Source: Stenomitos rutilans HA7619-LM2 (GTDB taxonomy: Bacteria; Cyanobacteriota; Cyanobacteriia; Leptolyngbyales; Leptolyngbyaceae). From it: a stretch of 53,734 nucleotides of DNA. The notes below the pieces were generated by a model. It had not been told where the DNA came from. It made no database searches and saw only the letters and a list, made by a program, of their open reading frames with translations. The translations under genes and the position numbers were made by a program. This document shows positions 32,792 to 41,451 of this stretch, piece by piece; within the stretch, counting starts at the first letter, position 1, and every line of letters starts with the position of its first letter. The stretch spans positions 1-53,734 of the forward strand of contig JAHHIE010000045.1 in assembly GCA_019358945.1 (NCBI GenBank), written 5' to 3'.

Positions 32792-33673
32792 GTGGCTTAC
32801 AAGATGGTTATGAAGCGAGTATTGCGCTGGGTCATTGCGTGTTTAATGGTGTTGAGTTGCATCACGGCTGTTCGCTCTCAGGCGGTGCGATCGGGGTCGA
32901 TAGCAAGCTCAGCACCTGAAGCTTCTCCCATTGCAGTGACTCAGACAACCAACTTGAGCCAGGAATTTCAAACCCTGGGAGTGAATGGCTCAATCCTCAT
33001 TTATGATGCAACGAGCGATCGCACATATGAACATAATTCCAAGCGTAATACAACACCGTTCTTACCGGCATCAACGTTTAAGATTCTCAACTCCTTGATT
33101 TCGCTTGAAACAGGCGTGATTGCCGATGAAATCGCTGTTTTGACATGGGACGGCATTGCAAGACAGCTTCCTGAATGGAACCGTGACTTAAATATGAGAG
33201 AGGCAATCAAACTATCAGCCGTTTGGTTTTATCAGGTGCTTGCCCGTCGAGTGGGGCACGAGCGGATGCAGAAATGGGTGACGCAAGCGGGATACGGAAA
33301 CCAGAAAATTGGCAATCCAGCCGAAATTGATCGCTTTTGGTTAGAAGGTGATCTTCGCATTACACCCCAACAGCAAGTTCAATTTCTTCAGCGCTTTTAT
33401 AAGCATGATTTACCATTCTCTGAGCGATCGCTGGCGATCGTCAAAGATATTCTCGTCATCGAGAAAACGCCTGATTATACCATCAGGGCAAAAACAGGCT
33501 GGGCGGGGTTTGGTAGTCAAACAACCCCTCAAATCGGCTGGCTAGTTGGCTACTTAGAGCAAGGTAAAAACGTCTACTTTTTTGCCACTAATATTGACCT
33601 TCAGACCGAGGCTGACGCACCCAAACGGATGCAAGTTACACGCCGTTGCTTTAAAGCTTTGGGACTGCTGTAA
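32792..33673 (+). CDS. Class D beta-lactamase (OXA-type)
   Basis: A 293-residue serine beta-lactamase with an N-terminal signal peptide (VLRWVIACLMVLSCITAV). The active-site motif is S94-T-F-K97, followed by the S142-A-V144 box, a YGN motif (GYGNQKIG), and K234-T-G236. All are the expected positions for class D enzymes, and the Lys in STFK would be the carboxylated general base. Chromosomal class D enzymes occur in several environmental bacteria; substrates are unknown. A penicillin-binding relative is unlikely given the size and the YGN motif. An inner ATG at residue 7 gives an alternative start. No regulator is adjacent. Confidence 0.9.
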   Translation: MAYKMVMKRVLRWVIACLMVLSCITAVRSQAVRSGSIASSAPEASPIAVTQTTNLSQEFQTLGVNGSILIYDATSDRTYEHNSKRNTTPFLPASTFKILNSLISLETGVIADEIAVLTWDGIARQLPEWNRDLNMREAIKLSAVWFYQVLARRVGHERMQKWVTQAGYGNQKIGNPAEIDRFWLEGDLRITPQQQVQFLQRFYKHDLPFSERSLAIVKDILVIEKTPDYTIRAKTGWAGFGSQTTPQIGWLVGYLEQGKNVYFFATNIDLQTEADAPKRMQVTRRCFKALGLL

Positions 33674-34018
33674 GTGTTCGTTGTTTGCCTCCTGACCACC
33701 GCATTAGGATCTTCACGATCGCATCATTGCAGCGACCGCAACACAAGACAGCGCAAAACTCATCACCAGAGACGAAGTGCCTCGCGGTTCAGCCAGGATG
33801 GAAACAGTCTGGGGCTAAAAGCACAGCGATCACTCACAGCTATTGGCGACTGAGGCACGATCGCGGTTTGTTGTTGAGCTGAGTGATCGTATTTTGCCTC
33901 GTTTTCGTTAAAGGGGCGATCACTCTCAGCAAGTGCTTTATCCCAGTAGAGTTTATGGAAATTAACAGCGTTAACTGAGCGCTTTTCATAAAATTATGTA
34001 GCTGATCTTACTGAACAA
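33674..34018. other. Intergenic, 345 bp
   Basis: No gene, repeat family or tRNA is apparent. It holds the promoter region of the DUF485-actP operon. Confidence 0.35.
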
Positions 34019-34330
34019 ATGCACATGGACGCTTCCGAGACGGATCGCGCTACGAATCGCGCGAGGGCGTTAACCGCTTTGGCTGCTACACGCTGGCGAG
34101 TGTCCCTTTGGCTGACCGTTGCCATGATGGTCATCTACTTTGGGTTCATTCTCCTGATCGCTTATAACAAACCGCTGCTGGGATCGTTGTTGGCACCCGG
34201 ACTATCGCTGGGCATTTTGCTGGGAGCCTTGGTCATCGTTGCAGCGTGGGTATTGATTTATGTTTACATTCGCTGGGCAAACACCTATTACGATCGCCAA
34301 CTTGCAAAGATTCAGGCAGGTGAACTGTGA
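34019..34330 (+). CDS. DUF485 membrane protein (YjcH-like)
   Basis: The 103-residue protein has two membrane helices (LWLTVAMMVIYFGFILLIAY and LGILLGALVIVAAWVLIYVYIRWA) separated by a short loop, followed by ANTYYDRQLAKI, the DUF485 signature. In enterobacteria yjcH lies between acs and actP and is assumed to help the acetate symporter. Here it overlaps the following symporter by 4 bp (GTGA), strong evidence for coupling. An ATG at 34025 is an alternative start. Confidence 0.9.
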   Translation: MHMDASETDRATNRARALTALAATRWRVSLWLTVAMMVIYFGFILLIAYNKPLLGSLLAPGLSLGILLGALVIVAAWVLIYVYIRWANTYYDRQLAKIQAGEL

Positions 34331-35862
34331 ATACAACGCTGGGACAGTTTAACTCACTGGCGATCGTCTTTTTCTTTCTGTTTATCGCCATTTCGCTGGG
34401 TGTCACTTATTGGGCCGCACAAAAAACCAAAAATACGGCACATTACTATGCCGCAGGTGGTAATGTGAGCGGCTGGCAAAATGGGCTGGCGCTTTCGGGC
34501 GACTTTATGAGTGCCGCGAGTTTCCTGGGCATTGCAGGTTTGGTGTCGCTGAATGGCTTTGATGGGCTGATCTATTCCATCGGCTTTTTGGTGGGTTGGC
34601 CGATCGTGATGTTTCTCATTGCCGAACCGCTCCGCAATCTAGGCAAGTACACCTTTACCGATGTGGTGGCCTATCGCTTGAAGCAAACGCCTGTGCGGGT
34701 AGCATCGGCGATCGGCACTTTAGCGGTTGTAAGCTTCTACCTCATCGCACAGATGGTGGGTGCAGGCAATTTGATCAAGCTGCTGTTTGGGCTTGAGTAC
34801 GAACTGGCAGTGGTGATTGTGGGTTGTGTGATGCTGGCCTACGTTATTTTTGGCGGCATGATTGCTACCACCTGGGTGCAGATTATCAAAGCCGTGTTGT
34901 TGATGGCGGGTACGTTGCTGCTGGCAATCATTGTGCTGTCAAAGTTTGGCTTTAACCCGATCGCCCTTTTCGATGCCGCCTCTGTCAAATATGGCGCGAC
35001 TGTTTTAGCTCCTGGCAAACTGGTGTCCAATCCGCTGGATGCCATTTCGCTGGGAATGTCGCTGATGCTGGGAACAGCAGGATTGCCACACATTCTTATG
35101 CGCTTCTACACGGTGCCCAATGCTAAGGAAGCGCGGGTTTCGGTGATGTATGCAACGGTGATTATTGGCATTTTCTACCTGCTCACCTTTATTCTCGGCT
35201 TTGGGGCAATGGTGCTGGTGGGGCAAGATCCCATCAAGGCGATCGACAAAGGGGGCAATATGGCAGCCCCGATGCTGGCAGAAGTGTTAGGTGGTGATGC
35301 GTTTTTAGGCTTCATTGCCGCCGTTTCTTTTGCAACGATTCTGGCAGTCGTCGCGGGACTGACGCTCTCTGGTGCTGCGGCACTCTCCCATGACCTGTGG
35401 GTCAATGTGGTGCGCGGGAGCCGTGCGGATGAAACGGAACAGTTGAAAGTGGCGCGTGCGGCGACGCTATTGTTAGGGGTGCTGGCGATCGTTCTGGGCA
35501 TTGTTTTCAAAGGACAGAACGTGGCATACATGGTGGGCTTGGCGTTTGCGATCGCCGCGAGTGCGAATTTTCCTGCACTCCTGTTGTCGATGCTCTGGCG
35601 ACGGTTCACGACCAATGGTGCAGTTGCCAGTATTCTGGTTGGCACGATCGTCTCTTTGGTGCTGATTTACCTATCGCCCACCATCCAGGTAGATATTCTG
35701 AAGCACTCAACAGCGATTTTTCCCTTAAAGAATCCCGGCCTGGTGACGATTCCACTTTCGTTTGCGGTGGGCATTATCGTATCGCTTCTCACCACTGAAC
35801 GCGCTGCTGTAGAAGGGTTTGATGAAGTGGAACACCGGATTCATACGGGTGAGGTGGTGTAG
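34327..35862 (+). CDS. actP: Cation/acetate symporter of the SSS family
   Basis: A 511-residue sodium:solute symporter with 12-13 membrane helices. It shows the ActP-like pattern AAQKTKNTAHYYAAGGNVSGWQNGLALSGDFMSAASFLGIAGL near the N-terminus and LMLGTAGLPHILMRFYTVPNAKEAR at the centre, typical of monocarboxylate (acetate, glycolate or pyruvate) carriers. The start codon is GTG, overlapping the DUF485 gene. There is no acs gene adjacent, so the substrate is inferred. In a phototroph it would salvage excreted organic acids. Confidence 0.9.
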   Translation: MNTTLGQFNSLAIVFFFLFIAISLGVTYWAAQKTKNTAHYYAAGGNVSGWQNGLALSGDFMSAASFLGIAGLVSLNGFDGLIYSIGFLVGWPIVMFLIAEPLRNLGKYTFTDVVAYRLKQTPVRVASAIGTLAVVSFYLIAQMVGAGNLIKLLFGLEYELAVVIVGCVMLAYVIFGGMIATTWVQIIKAVLLMAGTLLLAIIVLSKFGFNPIALFDAASVKYGATVLAPGKLVSNPLDAISLGMSLMLGTAGLPHILMRFYTVPNAKEARVSVMYATVIIGIFYLLTFILGFGAMVLVGQDPIKAIDKGGNMAAPMLAEVLGGDAFLGFIAAVSFATILAVVAGLTLSGAAALSHDLWVNVVRGSRADETEQLKVARAATLLLGVLAIVLGIVFKGQNVAYMVGLAFAIAASANFPALLLSMLWRRFTTNGAVASILVGTIVSLVLIYLSPTIQVDILKHSTAIFPLKNPGLVTIPLSFAVGIIVSLLTTERAAVEGFDEVEHRIHTGEVV

Positions 35863-36118
35863 GGAAAGGCTAAAGGATGAGGGATAAAGGCTAAAGAGTT
35901 GGTGCGATCGCACTTCCCATCGATCGCATTTTCAACGAAGTCCAACACCACTATCGATGTTGGGTTTTTGATTGTTGCAGTTATGAGTGGGTACGTATCT
36001 GCAATCCTGAGTACGGCTGCGACTAGCGAACGGATTGAGTACCATCAATGTAGTGCGATCATGATGGCTTGCAGGTATTTAGAGTCATTCTTCAACATCC
36101 AAAAGAGGAGAGAGTTCG

Positions 36119-36364
36119 TTGCTTTACAAAGTTCCCTTAATGCTCTCACCCCAGCCTGAAGGTGGTTTCACGGTGACATCCCCCCTGCTGCCTGAACTTG
36201 TTACAGAAGGCGAGACTGTCGAGGAAGCGTTAGAAAATGTCCGTGATGCATTAGCGGCTGTCGTGGAAGCGTATGAAGATATGGGGCGACACTTGCCGCT
36301 GAATATGCAGGTTGTGGATGCTGAACATTCGCTCTGGCTCGAAACCCTCGTGACGGCTCCATGA
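36119..36364 (+). CDS. hicB: HicB-type antitoxin
   Basis: An 81-residue partial RNase H-fold antitoxin: VPLMLSPQPEGGFTVTSPLLPELVTEGETVEEALENVRDAL is the classic HicB pattern. The start is TTG at 36119, with AGGAG about 12 bases before it. No separate DNA-binding domain is visible, as in the short HicB class. It lies before hicA in the reversed order hicB-hicA, and the genes overlap by 4 bp (ATGA). Confidence 0.9.
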   Translation: MLYKVPLMLSPQPEGGFTVTSPLLPELVTEGETVEEALENVRDALAAVVEAYEDMGRHLPLNMQVVDAEHSLWLETLVTAP

Positions 36365-36573
36365 AGTACCGCGATGTTACACGTAAGCTAAAAGCACTTG
36401 GCTGTCAGGAGTTGCCTCGACGTGGTGGCGGTTCTCATCGTAAATGGTTCAATCCAGAGACACAGCAGGTTACCGTACTGCCAGATTGGGGCAGCCGTGA
36501 TCTCAAACTTGGCACTGTGCGGGCTGCGATTCGACAATTAGGCATCGATTGGAATGCGTTTGATGATGCGTAG
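36361..36573 (+). CDS. hicA: HicA-type mRNA interferase toxin
   Basis: A 70-residue double-stranded-RNA-binding-like toxin that cleaves mRNA. The catalytic His sits in RRGGGSHRKWFNPETQQVTVLP, and LKLGTVRAAIRQLGID is the C-terminal family signature. It is full length with an intact active site, so the hicBA module is presumably functional. Its antitoxin lies just upstream with overlapping start. A MITE follows and an LRR-Roc-TIR gene lies next to it. Confidence 0.92.
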   Translation: MKYRDVTRKLKALGCQELPRRGGGSHRKWFNPETQQVTVLPDWGSRDLKLGTVRAAIRQLGIDWNAFDDA

Positions 36574-36641
36574 CGCCACTGATTATAAAACTGCTCTTCT
36601 CTAAATAAAGCGATCGCAGTCCTTTATGTTAGAAAGATGCC

Positions 36642-36810
36642 CTAGGCTGTGTTTTAAAACTCCTAATCGCTTCGTTGCTGAAGCTTCTGCCCCCTTTTCT
36701 TGTATGCCCAAAGGGCTTTAAGCCCCCAAAATTGGGGGACTTTGAAGCCTGTTTGGAAGCCCCCAGAATTGGGGGTGGGGGGCTTTCGAGGGTTTTAAAA
36801 CACGCCCTAG
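36642..36810. mobile_element. MITE of 169 bp with CTAG-flanked ends
   Basis: CTAGGCTGTGTTTTAAAAC at the left and its complement-like GGTTTTAAAACACGCCCTAG at the right are terminal inverted repeats. CTAG at both ends can be the target duplication, as in the IS5 group. Inside, CCCCCAAAATTGGGGG and CCCCCAGAATTGGGGG are two palindromes. A degraded copy lies at 9675-9745. Confidence 0.75.
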
Positions 36811-36889
36811 TTTAAGATCTCTAAGAAAGTGTTCCTTCGTGGCTAGCTAGAAGCCAGCCACGAGAAGGCTATCACGATCACCCCTGGAG

Positions 36890-39800
36890 CTAGAACGGAA
36901 AGTCTCCAAGCGGTGGTCGATCGCGCCCTAACTCTCGCAGGGATGACCCCATTTTCGCCTCAATAATGCGCTGGATGCCCTGCTCTACGTTGAGCCACGC
37001 CCTATCTTTATTGGACCAGTCGGTAATCGGGTTGAGATCAAGGGGGAGTGCCTGAATGCTGATGCCGAGTTTTGAGTGGAACAAGTCCCAGTTGACCGGA
37101 CGGATCAGGATGGGCACCACCGTTGCCCCGCCTGCCTTGTGTCGTTCCAGGGCGCGAGTCATTTCGCGGTTGAAGCAGTAGTCAGAGTTGATGAAGTCGG
37201 GGCTGATGAGCAGCAGAATGATGTCGGCTTGCTCCAGGTTAGTGTCGAGTTCTTGCTGCCAATCTGCACCTGGCATAATGCGCCGATCGTGCCAATTTTG
37301 GATCAAACCATAGCGCTGGAGCAGCTTGAGATGCACTTCGAGTTCGTCGCGCAACAGTTCGTCCTGGTGAGAGTAGCTGTAGAACAGCCGCAGGGCAAGC
37401 TTTTCTTTGTCGGCTAGGCGGGTAGGCTTGCGGATGCCATCCAGATCCACGCCATTGAGCAACTCACGGACGTTGACCGTGAGCAAGCGTTTGCCTGTGA
37501 AAATATCGAAGGTGGTTTGTCCATGCTCCTCGCGCATCAGCAACTCGTTGTAATCAACGGAAACGTCTGGATGTTCAGGTACGGGCACCTTTTCTAGTGG
37601 TTTGAACTTGAAGCTGCTGTGGATGCGATCGAAGTCGTAGCGAATCACAGCCAGGAGGCGACGGCGGCTGTTGAGCGTCCCGTTGATGCTGATGGTGACG
37701 CAGCGGTCGACGCGATCGGCTTTGACCAGTGCCCGATTGCCCTCCAGGGTGAGCATGACACCCGTGCGCCAACGGTCTTGGGGCGTACTCAACACGTGGG
37801 TACGGACGATAAAGCGGGGCAGCAGTCCTTCGGGCAGGATGGGATACTCGTAGCGAAAGTTAAGGCATTCGGCAACATCGAAGTCTTCGGCGATCGGGGG
37901 CTGCTGTTTGTCGAGCAGGTCGGGGATGAGGTAGCGCCCTTCCTCTTCGGGGAAGCGAACGCATAGCTCAAATTTCCGCATCAGTTCCAGCAAAAAGCCG
38001 TGACGTTCGGGAGGGTACGCCGTTTGGTCGAGGATCTGCGTTAGACAGGCGATCGCCAAGTCGCCCTTTGTATCAGCAAGGGTGTGGGCGTTGAGCAGTT
38101 GGTAAATGCCGCGCGTGACCCAGTGGGGATTGAGCACATGGGTATCGCGCAGGCGGGGGTCGTCTTTATAGTTGAGGGCGATGCCGAGGCTGTGGAGGTG
38201 GATTGCCAGCGAGTCTTGAGCGCTGCGATTGGTTTCACCGTCCTGCTGGCAGACGTGGCGGAACTGCTCAAAGGAGATGTAGTTCTCTCGCATGTCGGTC
38301 AGGCGCTGTTTGATGGCAACCCAACTGGCGGGAAAGGGGGCACGCAGATGCTCCAGTTGGTCGGTTTCGCGCTCAATGGCAGCCTGGAGTTGATCCAGTC
38401 CCTGCTGGGTATGGCAATCGGTGGCAATGAACTCACGAATGTTGGGAAACTTTTGCCGGAGAGCGCTGCGGTTCACGTCAAAGGGGTGTTCCTGCACTTT
38501 GTTGAGCACTACCAAAACGGGGGAGTTGCCGCCAAAGCTCTGGATTAACTCTAGCCAGTATTCGGCATCGGTGTCTTCGTGCCCTTGCCGACCGTTGAGC
38601 ACCAGCAGATAGAGGCTGCGTTCGGTGAGGAAAAACTGATGGGTGGAGTGCATAATTTCCTGCCCACCAAAGTCCCACACGTGGAGGGTAATGTCTTCGG
38701 TGTCGTGCAGCCGCAATTGCCAGGGGGTAATTTGGATGCCTTCGGTCTTTTTGGAGTCGGGGTCGAAGGTTTGGTGAAGCAGGCGGTTGACGAGGGAGGT
38801 TTTGCCCACGTTGCCGTACCCCACCAGAATGAGCTTGGCTTCGTTGAGGGGTTGGCGCTCTGCCTGGATGCGGAAGTAATAGTCCAGAATGGCTTGAGGA
38901 CTGGCTGGTGTAGCGCCTTCACTGATCTCTCGATCTGTGGGTCCAAGAATCTCGTCAGAAAGACCGAGTGGCTCATTGCCGTGCAGCAAGAGTGCCTGCA
39001 AGTGGGGCAGTTCCGTTAAAAACGCTGGCAGATCTGTGAGCGCGTTATCGTTTAAATCAAGCCGTTCTAGCCGGACGAGCTGAGCAATCCAACCCGGCAC
39101 ACTCGTCAGTTGATTTTGGAAGAGGTAAAGCTGCGTTAGCTTAGACAAGCTGCCCAACGACTCGGGCACACGCGTTAATTGATTTCGATCAAGGGTAAGC
39201 CACATCAGCTTGGATAGATTGCCTAGCGATTCGGGCACACGCGTCAGTTGATTTTGGTTAAGGGAAAGCCCCGTCAGGTTGGACAGATTGCCTAGCGTCT
39301 CAGGCACACGCGTCAGTTGATTTCGGGAGAGGTAAAGCTCCGTCAAACTGGACAGGTTGCCCAACGTCTCAGGCACGCTCGTCAGTTGATTTTGGGCAAG
39401 GGAAAGCGCCGTCAAATGGGACAGGTTGCCTAACGTCTCGGGCACGCTCGTCAGTTGATTTCGGGAGAGGGAAAGCACCGTCAAATGGGACAGGTTGCCT
39501 AACGTCTCGGGCACGCTCGTCAGTTGATTTTGGTAGAGGTCAAGCGTCGTCAACTGGGACAGGTTGCCCAGCGACTCGGGCACGCTCGTCAGTTGATTTT
39601 GGTAGAGGTCAAGCCGCGTTAACTGGGTGAGTTGGTCGATCGCCTCTGGAATACGAGACAAGCCCAACCGTGATAAATCTAAAAAAGTGGCATTGCTTCG
39701 TCGTGCCTCTTGTATCCGTCGCTCTGCTTCTGCCAGCGGATCGTCATACTGCCACTCTCCTTCAGGCACAATGTCTTCTGGCAGCAGGGTTAGCGCGTGA

Positions 39801-39991
39801 GCAATGGCAACCACATTCGCTCTACTCACCCGCTTGCCCCGCTCCGGTTGCCACAAGCGCCTCGCAGTATCGGTACTTACCCCTGCCCGTTCGGCAATGG
39901 CAGCGGTTGTCAGATTCAACCGTTCCTTGGCATCGTTTAAGCGCTCTACACCTTCCGGGCTGGCGAGAAAATTGCGTGGGTTGTCGGGCAT
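36890..39991 (-). CDS. HTH-LRR-Roc-COR-TIR protein
   Basis: The 1033-residue protein begins at the ATG at 39991 (MPDNPRNF); an upstream start at 40081 would only add repeat-encoded residues. Residues about 10-65 are a lambda-repressor-like helix-turn-helix (LTTAAIAERAGVSTDTARRL). Residues about 95-345 are eight to ten 23-residue leucine-rich repeats (NLSxLTxLxLxxNQLTxVPE). The Roc GTPase has the P-loop GYGNVGKTS (Lys 397), WDFGGQE (switch II) and LNKVQ in place of NKxD. The COR dimerisation domain follows, and a TIR domain (about 868-1000) has FYSYSHQDE and SDYCFNREM, whose Glu could be the NADase residue. Fused TIR and DNA-binding domains suggest signalling or phage defence; this is inference. 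Confidence 0.9.
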   Translation of the reverse strand: MPDNPRNFLASPEGVERLNDAKERLNLTTAAIAERAGVSTDTARRLWQPERGKRVSRANVVAIAHALTLLPEDIVPEGEWQYDDPLAEAERRIQEARRSNATFLDLSRLGLSRIPEAIDQLTQLTRLDLYQNQLTSVPESLGNLSQLTTLDLYQNQLTSVPETLGNLSHLTVLSLSRNQLTSVPETLGNLSHLTALSLAQNQLTSVPETLGNLSSLTELYLSRNQLTRVPETLGNLSNLTGLSLNQNQLTRVPESLGNLSKLMWLTLDRNQLTRVPESLGSLSKLTQLYLFQNQLTSVPGWIAQLVRLERLDLNDNALTDLPAFLTELPHLQALLLHGNEPLGLSDEILGPTDREISEGATPASPQAILDYYFRIQAERQPLNEAKLILVGYGNVGKTSLVNRLLHQTFDPDSKKTEGIQITPWQLRLHDTEDITLHVWDFGGQEIMHSTHQFFLTERSLYLLVLNGRQGHEDTDAEYWLELIQSFGGNSPVLVVLNKVQEHPFDVNRSALRQKFPNIREFIATDCHTQQGLDQLQAAIERETDQLEHLRAPFPASWVAIKQRLTDMRENYISFEQFRHVCQQDGETNRSAQDSLAIHLHSLGIALNYKDDPRLRDTHVLNPHWVTRGIYQLLNAHTLADTKGDLAIACLTQILDQTAYPPERHGFLLELMRKFELCVRFPEEEGRYLIPDLLDKQQPPIAEDFDVAECLNFRYEYPILPEGLLPRFIVRTHVLSTPQDRWRTGVMLTLEGNRALVKADRVDRCVTISINGTLNSRRRLLAVIRYDFDRIHSSFKFKPLEKVPVPEHPDVSVDYNELLMREEHGQTTFDIFTGKRLLTVNVRELLNGVDLDGIRKPTRLADKEKLALRLFYSYSHQDELLRDELEVHLKLLQRYGLIQNWHDRRIMPGADWQQELDTNLEQADIILLLISPDFINSDYCFNREMTRALERHKAGGATVVPILIRPVNWDLFHSKLGISIQALPLDLNPITDWSNKDRAWLNVEQGIQRIIEAKMGSSLRELGRDRPPLGDFPF
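39060..39640. repeat. Nearly identical 69-bp coding repeats in the LRR
   Basis: About eight consecutive 69-bp units share GTCAGTTGATTTTGG and GACAGGTTGCC(TA)AACGTCTC at the same spacing, with only a few substitutions. High identity points to recent duplication of the LRR. Confidence 0.75.
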
Positions 39992-40129
39992 GACGTGAAG
40001 GAAGGGATAAGGGATGAAGGATGAGGATAAAAAAGTAGACTCTTTACTAGCAGCAGGGCTGAGGCACGATAGCTGTCCCAACGGTCTCTTCGGTTGCTAT
40101 CGATCTGGCGCAAACTATAGCCGTTCCTC

Positions 40130-40194
40130 AAACCTCGGAGGTTTACCGTCAATGGATTGTGAGGTTCAAGGTCTGACACAAACCTCCGAGGTTT
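40130..40194. repeat. Paired palindrome, pair E
   Basis: AAACCTCGGAGGTTT (40130-40144) and AAACCTCCGAGGTTT (40180-40194) are both perfect palindromes apart from the centre base. Spacing is 35 bp. The 21-bp array E begins about 92 bp to the right. Confidence 0.85.
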
Positions 40195-40286
40195 CGTTCA
40201 AAGGGTTTGTTCACGCCTGTTATAGCCTTATTTTTTCTCTTGTAGGCAACGGTTCGCATGGCGATCGCCGTTTAATTTGGTATCAA

Positions 40287-40496
40287 ACTCGATGCGATCG
40301 TTGTGTTACTCAATTCGATCGTCGTCAAACTCGATGCGATCGTCGCGTTACTCAGTTCGACCATCGTCATACTGGATTCGATCGTCATCTTACTAAGTAC
40401 GAGCGTGATGTTAGTCGATGCGATCAGCGTGTAACTCGATTTGATCATTACCTAACTGAGTGCGATCGACGTGTGACTCGATGCGATCGTGATCAT
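40287..40496. repeat. Degenerate 21-bp tandem array, array E
   Basis: Ten units, each exactly 21 bp, start with ACTCGATGCGATCGTTGTGT(T) and ACTCAATTCGATCGTCGTCA(A). The consensus is ACTCGATGCGATCGTCGTGTT. One frame reads as a heptapeptide repeat (RCDRRVT, QFDRRQT), but start and ends do not suggest a real gene. The gap 39992-40866 holds no supported gene. Confidence 0.85.
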
Positions 40497-40866
40497 CCAA
40501 ACGAAGTGCCGCCCATTTCTAAACTGGTTTGGACTTTGCACCTACGTTTGCAGCCAAACCACCGACAACGCGAGATTGAATTGAAATCATGAATTCAATT
40601 ACATCAGCAACTCCAATTGTGAGGGCTTAGCATTTGGCAGGTATGCTTTCAGTGGTGGCAGAGTTTTTTGCCCAAATGCCAAGCCCCTACAAGAATAGAA
40701 TTGTAACTTTGTAGGACTTAGCTTAAACGGAGAGCGATCGCCTAGAGAAAAACAACGAAAAAGTTTTTATCTTTTCTTTAGATTTTACTCAATTTCACTC
40801 AGGTTAGGCGATTGGCACGATCGATAGAGTGTAAAGGTACGTTGATTTCTACCAGAGGACTTTACG

Positions 40867-41328
40867 ATGGCGCGACCCAAACGATCATCAGCCGTGCTGC
40901 AAAAAGCAGAAAAACGCGAGGCTGGTTTGCAATCCATCAGTGACAGTCTTGATCTGGGGAATGAGTTGACTCTACAGACATACACTCAACGCATTCAAGC
41001 GCTGCGATCGCAAATTTTTACCTACAACAGCACCCTATCAACGCTGGACAATCTCTCCCGCGACATCAAAAGCGCAGAGCAGTCATTGCGTGACCTGTCA
41101 GAGCAGATGTTGCTAGGTGTTGCCGCTAAGTACGGCAAAAATAGCGGTGAGTACGGCAAAGCGGGTGGTGTCCTCAAACGTGAGCGTCGTCGTCCAATGC
41201 GGAAAAAGACAGAGCTTGCAACTGAACCATCGCAGGCTACAACAGCAAAACCAATCACTACAGTTCCTTTCAAAGCAACAAGCGAACCTCAACCAAGAAA
41301 CGGAAACGGAAACGTGCTTGTTTCCTAA
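40867..41328 (+). CDS. Conserved hypothetical protein, small coiled coil
   Basis: The 153-residue protein is basic. Residues about 1-65 form a helical part (ALRSQIFTYNSTLSTLDNLSRDIKSAEQSLRDLSEQML) that could be a coiled coil. It is followed by GVAAKYGKNSGEYGKAGGVLKRERRRP, which I recognise from many short cyanobacterial proteins of unknown function. The final 45 residues are rich in Thr, Pro and Lys. No ribosome-binding site is strong. A second frame with protein-like sequence overlaps the end (41327-41413). Confidence 0.72.
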   Translation: MARPKRSSAVLQKAEKREAGLQSISDSLDLGNELTLQTYTQRIQALRSQIFTYNSTLSTLDNLSRDIKSAEQSLRDLSEQMLLGVAAKYGKNSGEYGKAGGVLKRERRRPMRKKTELATEPSQATTAKPITTVPFKATSEPQPRNGNGNVLVS

Positions 41329-41413
41329 TATTCAAGACGTTCGTCAGGACGTTGCAAACGGCAGTATTAAATATGGCTCCGTGAAGGACTTTCTAGCGGA
41401 GTTGGATGCTTGA
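41327..41413 (+). other. Protein-like frame overlapping the end of the previous gene
   Basis: In another frame the 3' end reads NIQDVRQDVANGSIKYGSVK then DFLAELDA and stops. It looks like the C-terminus of a small antitoxin-like protein. It may be the tail of a frameshifted longer form of the preceding gene, or a relic. No own start is visible. Confidence 0.35.
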
Positions 41414-41451
41414 GACAAATTGCCTGGTTCCCTTGATCGAGCAATCGTCGA

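Noticed and set aside
39992-40081. Upstream start extending the Roco protein by 30 residues
   Set aside because: The added residues come from TCATCCCT repeats; the helix-turn-helix domain begins naturally at the ATG at 39991.
40014-40592. Open frame of 192 codons reading through array E
   Set aside because: Its first part covers repeat DNA and palindromes and its heptapeptide part is the 21-bp array; no ribosome-binding site or homologous ends.
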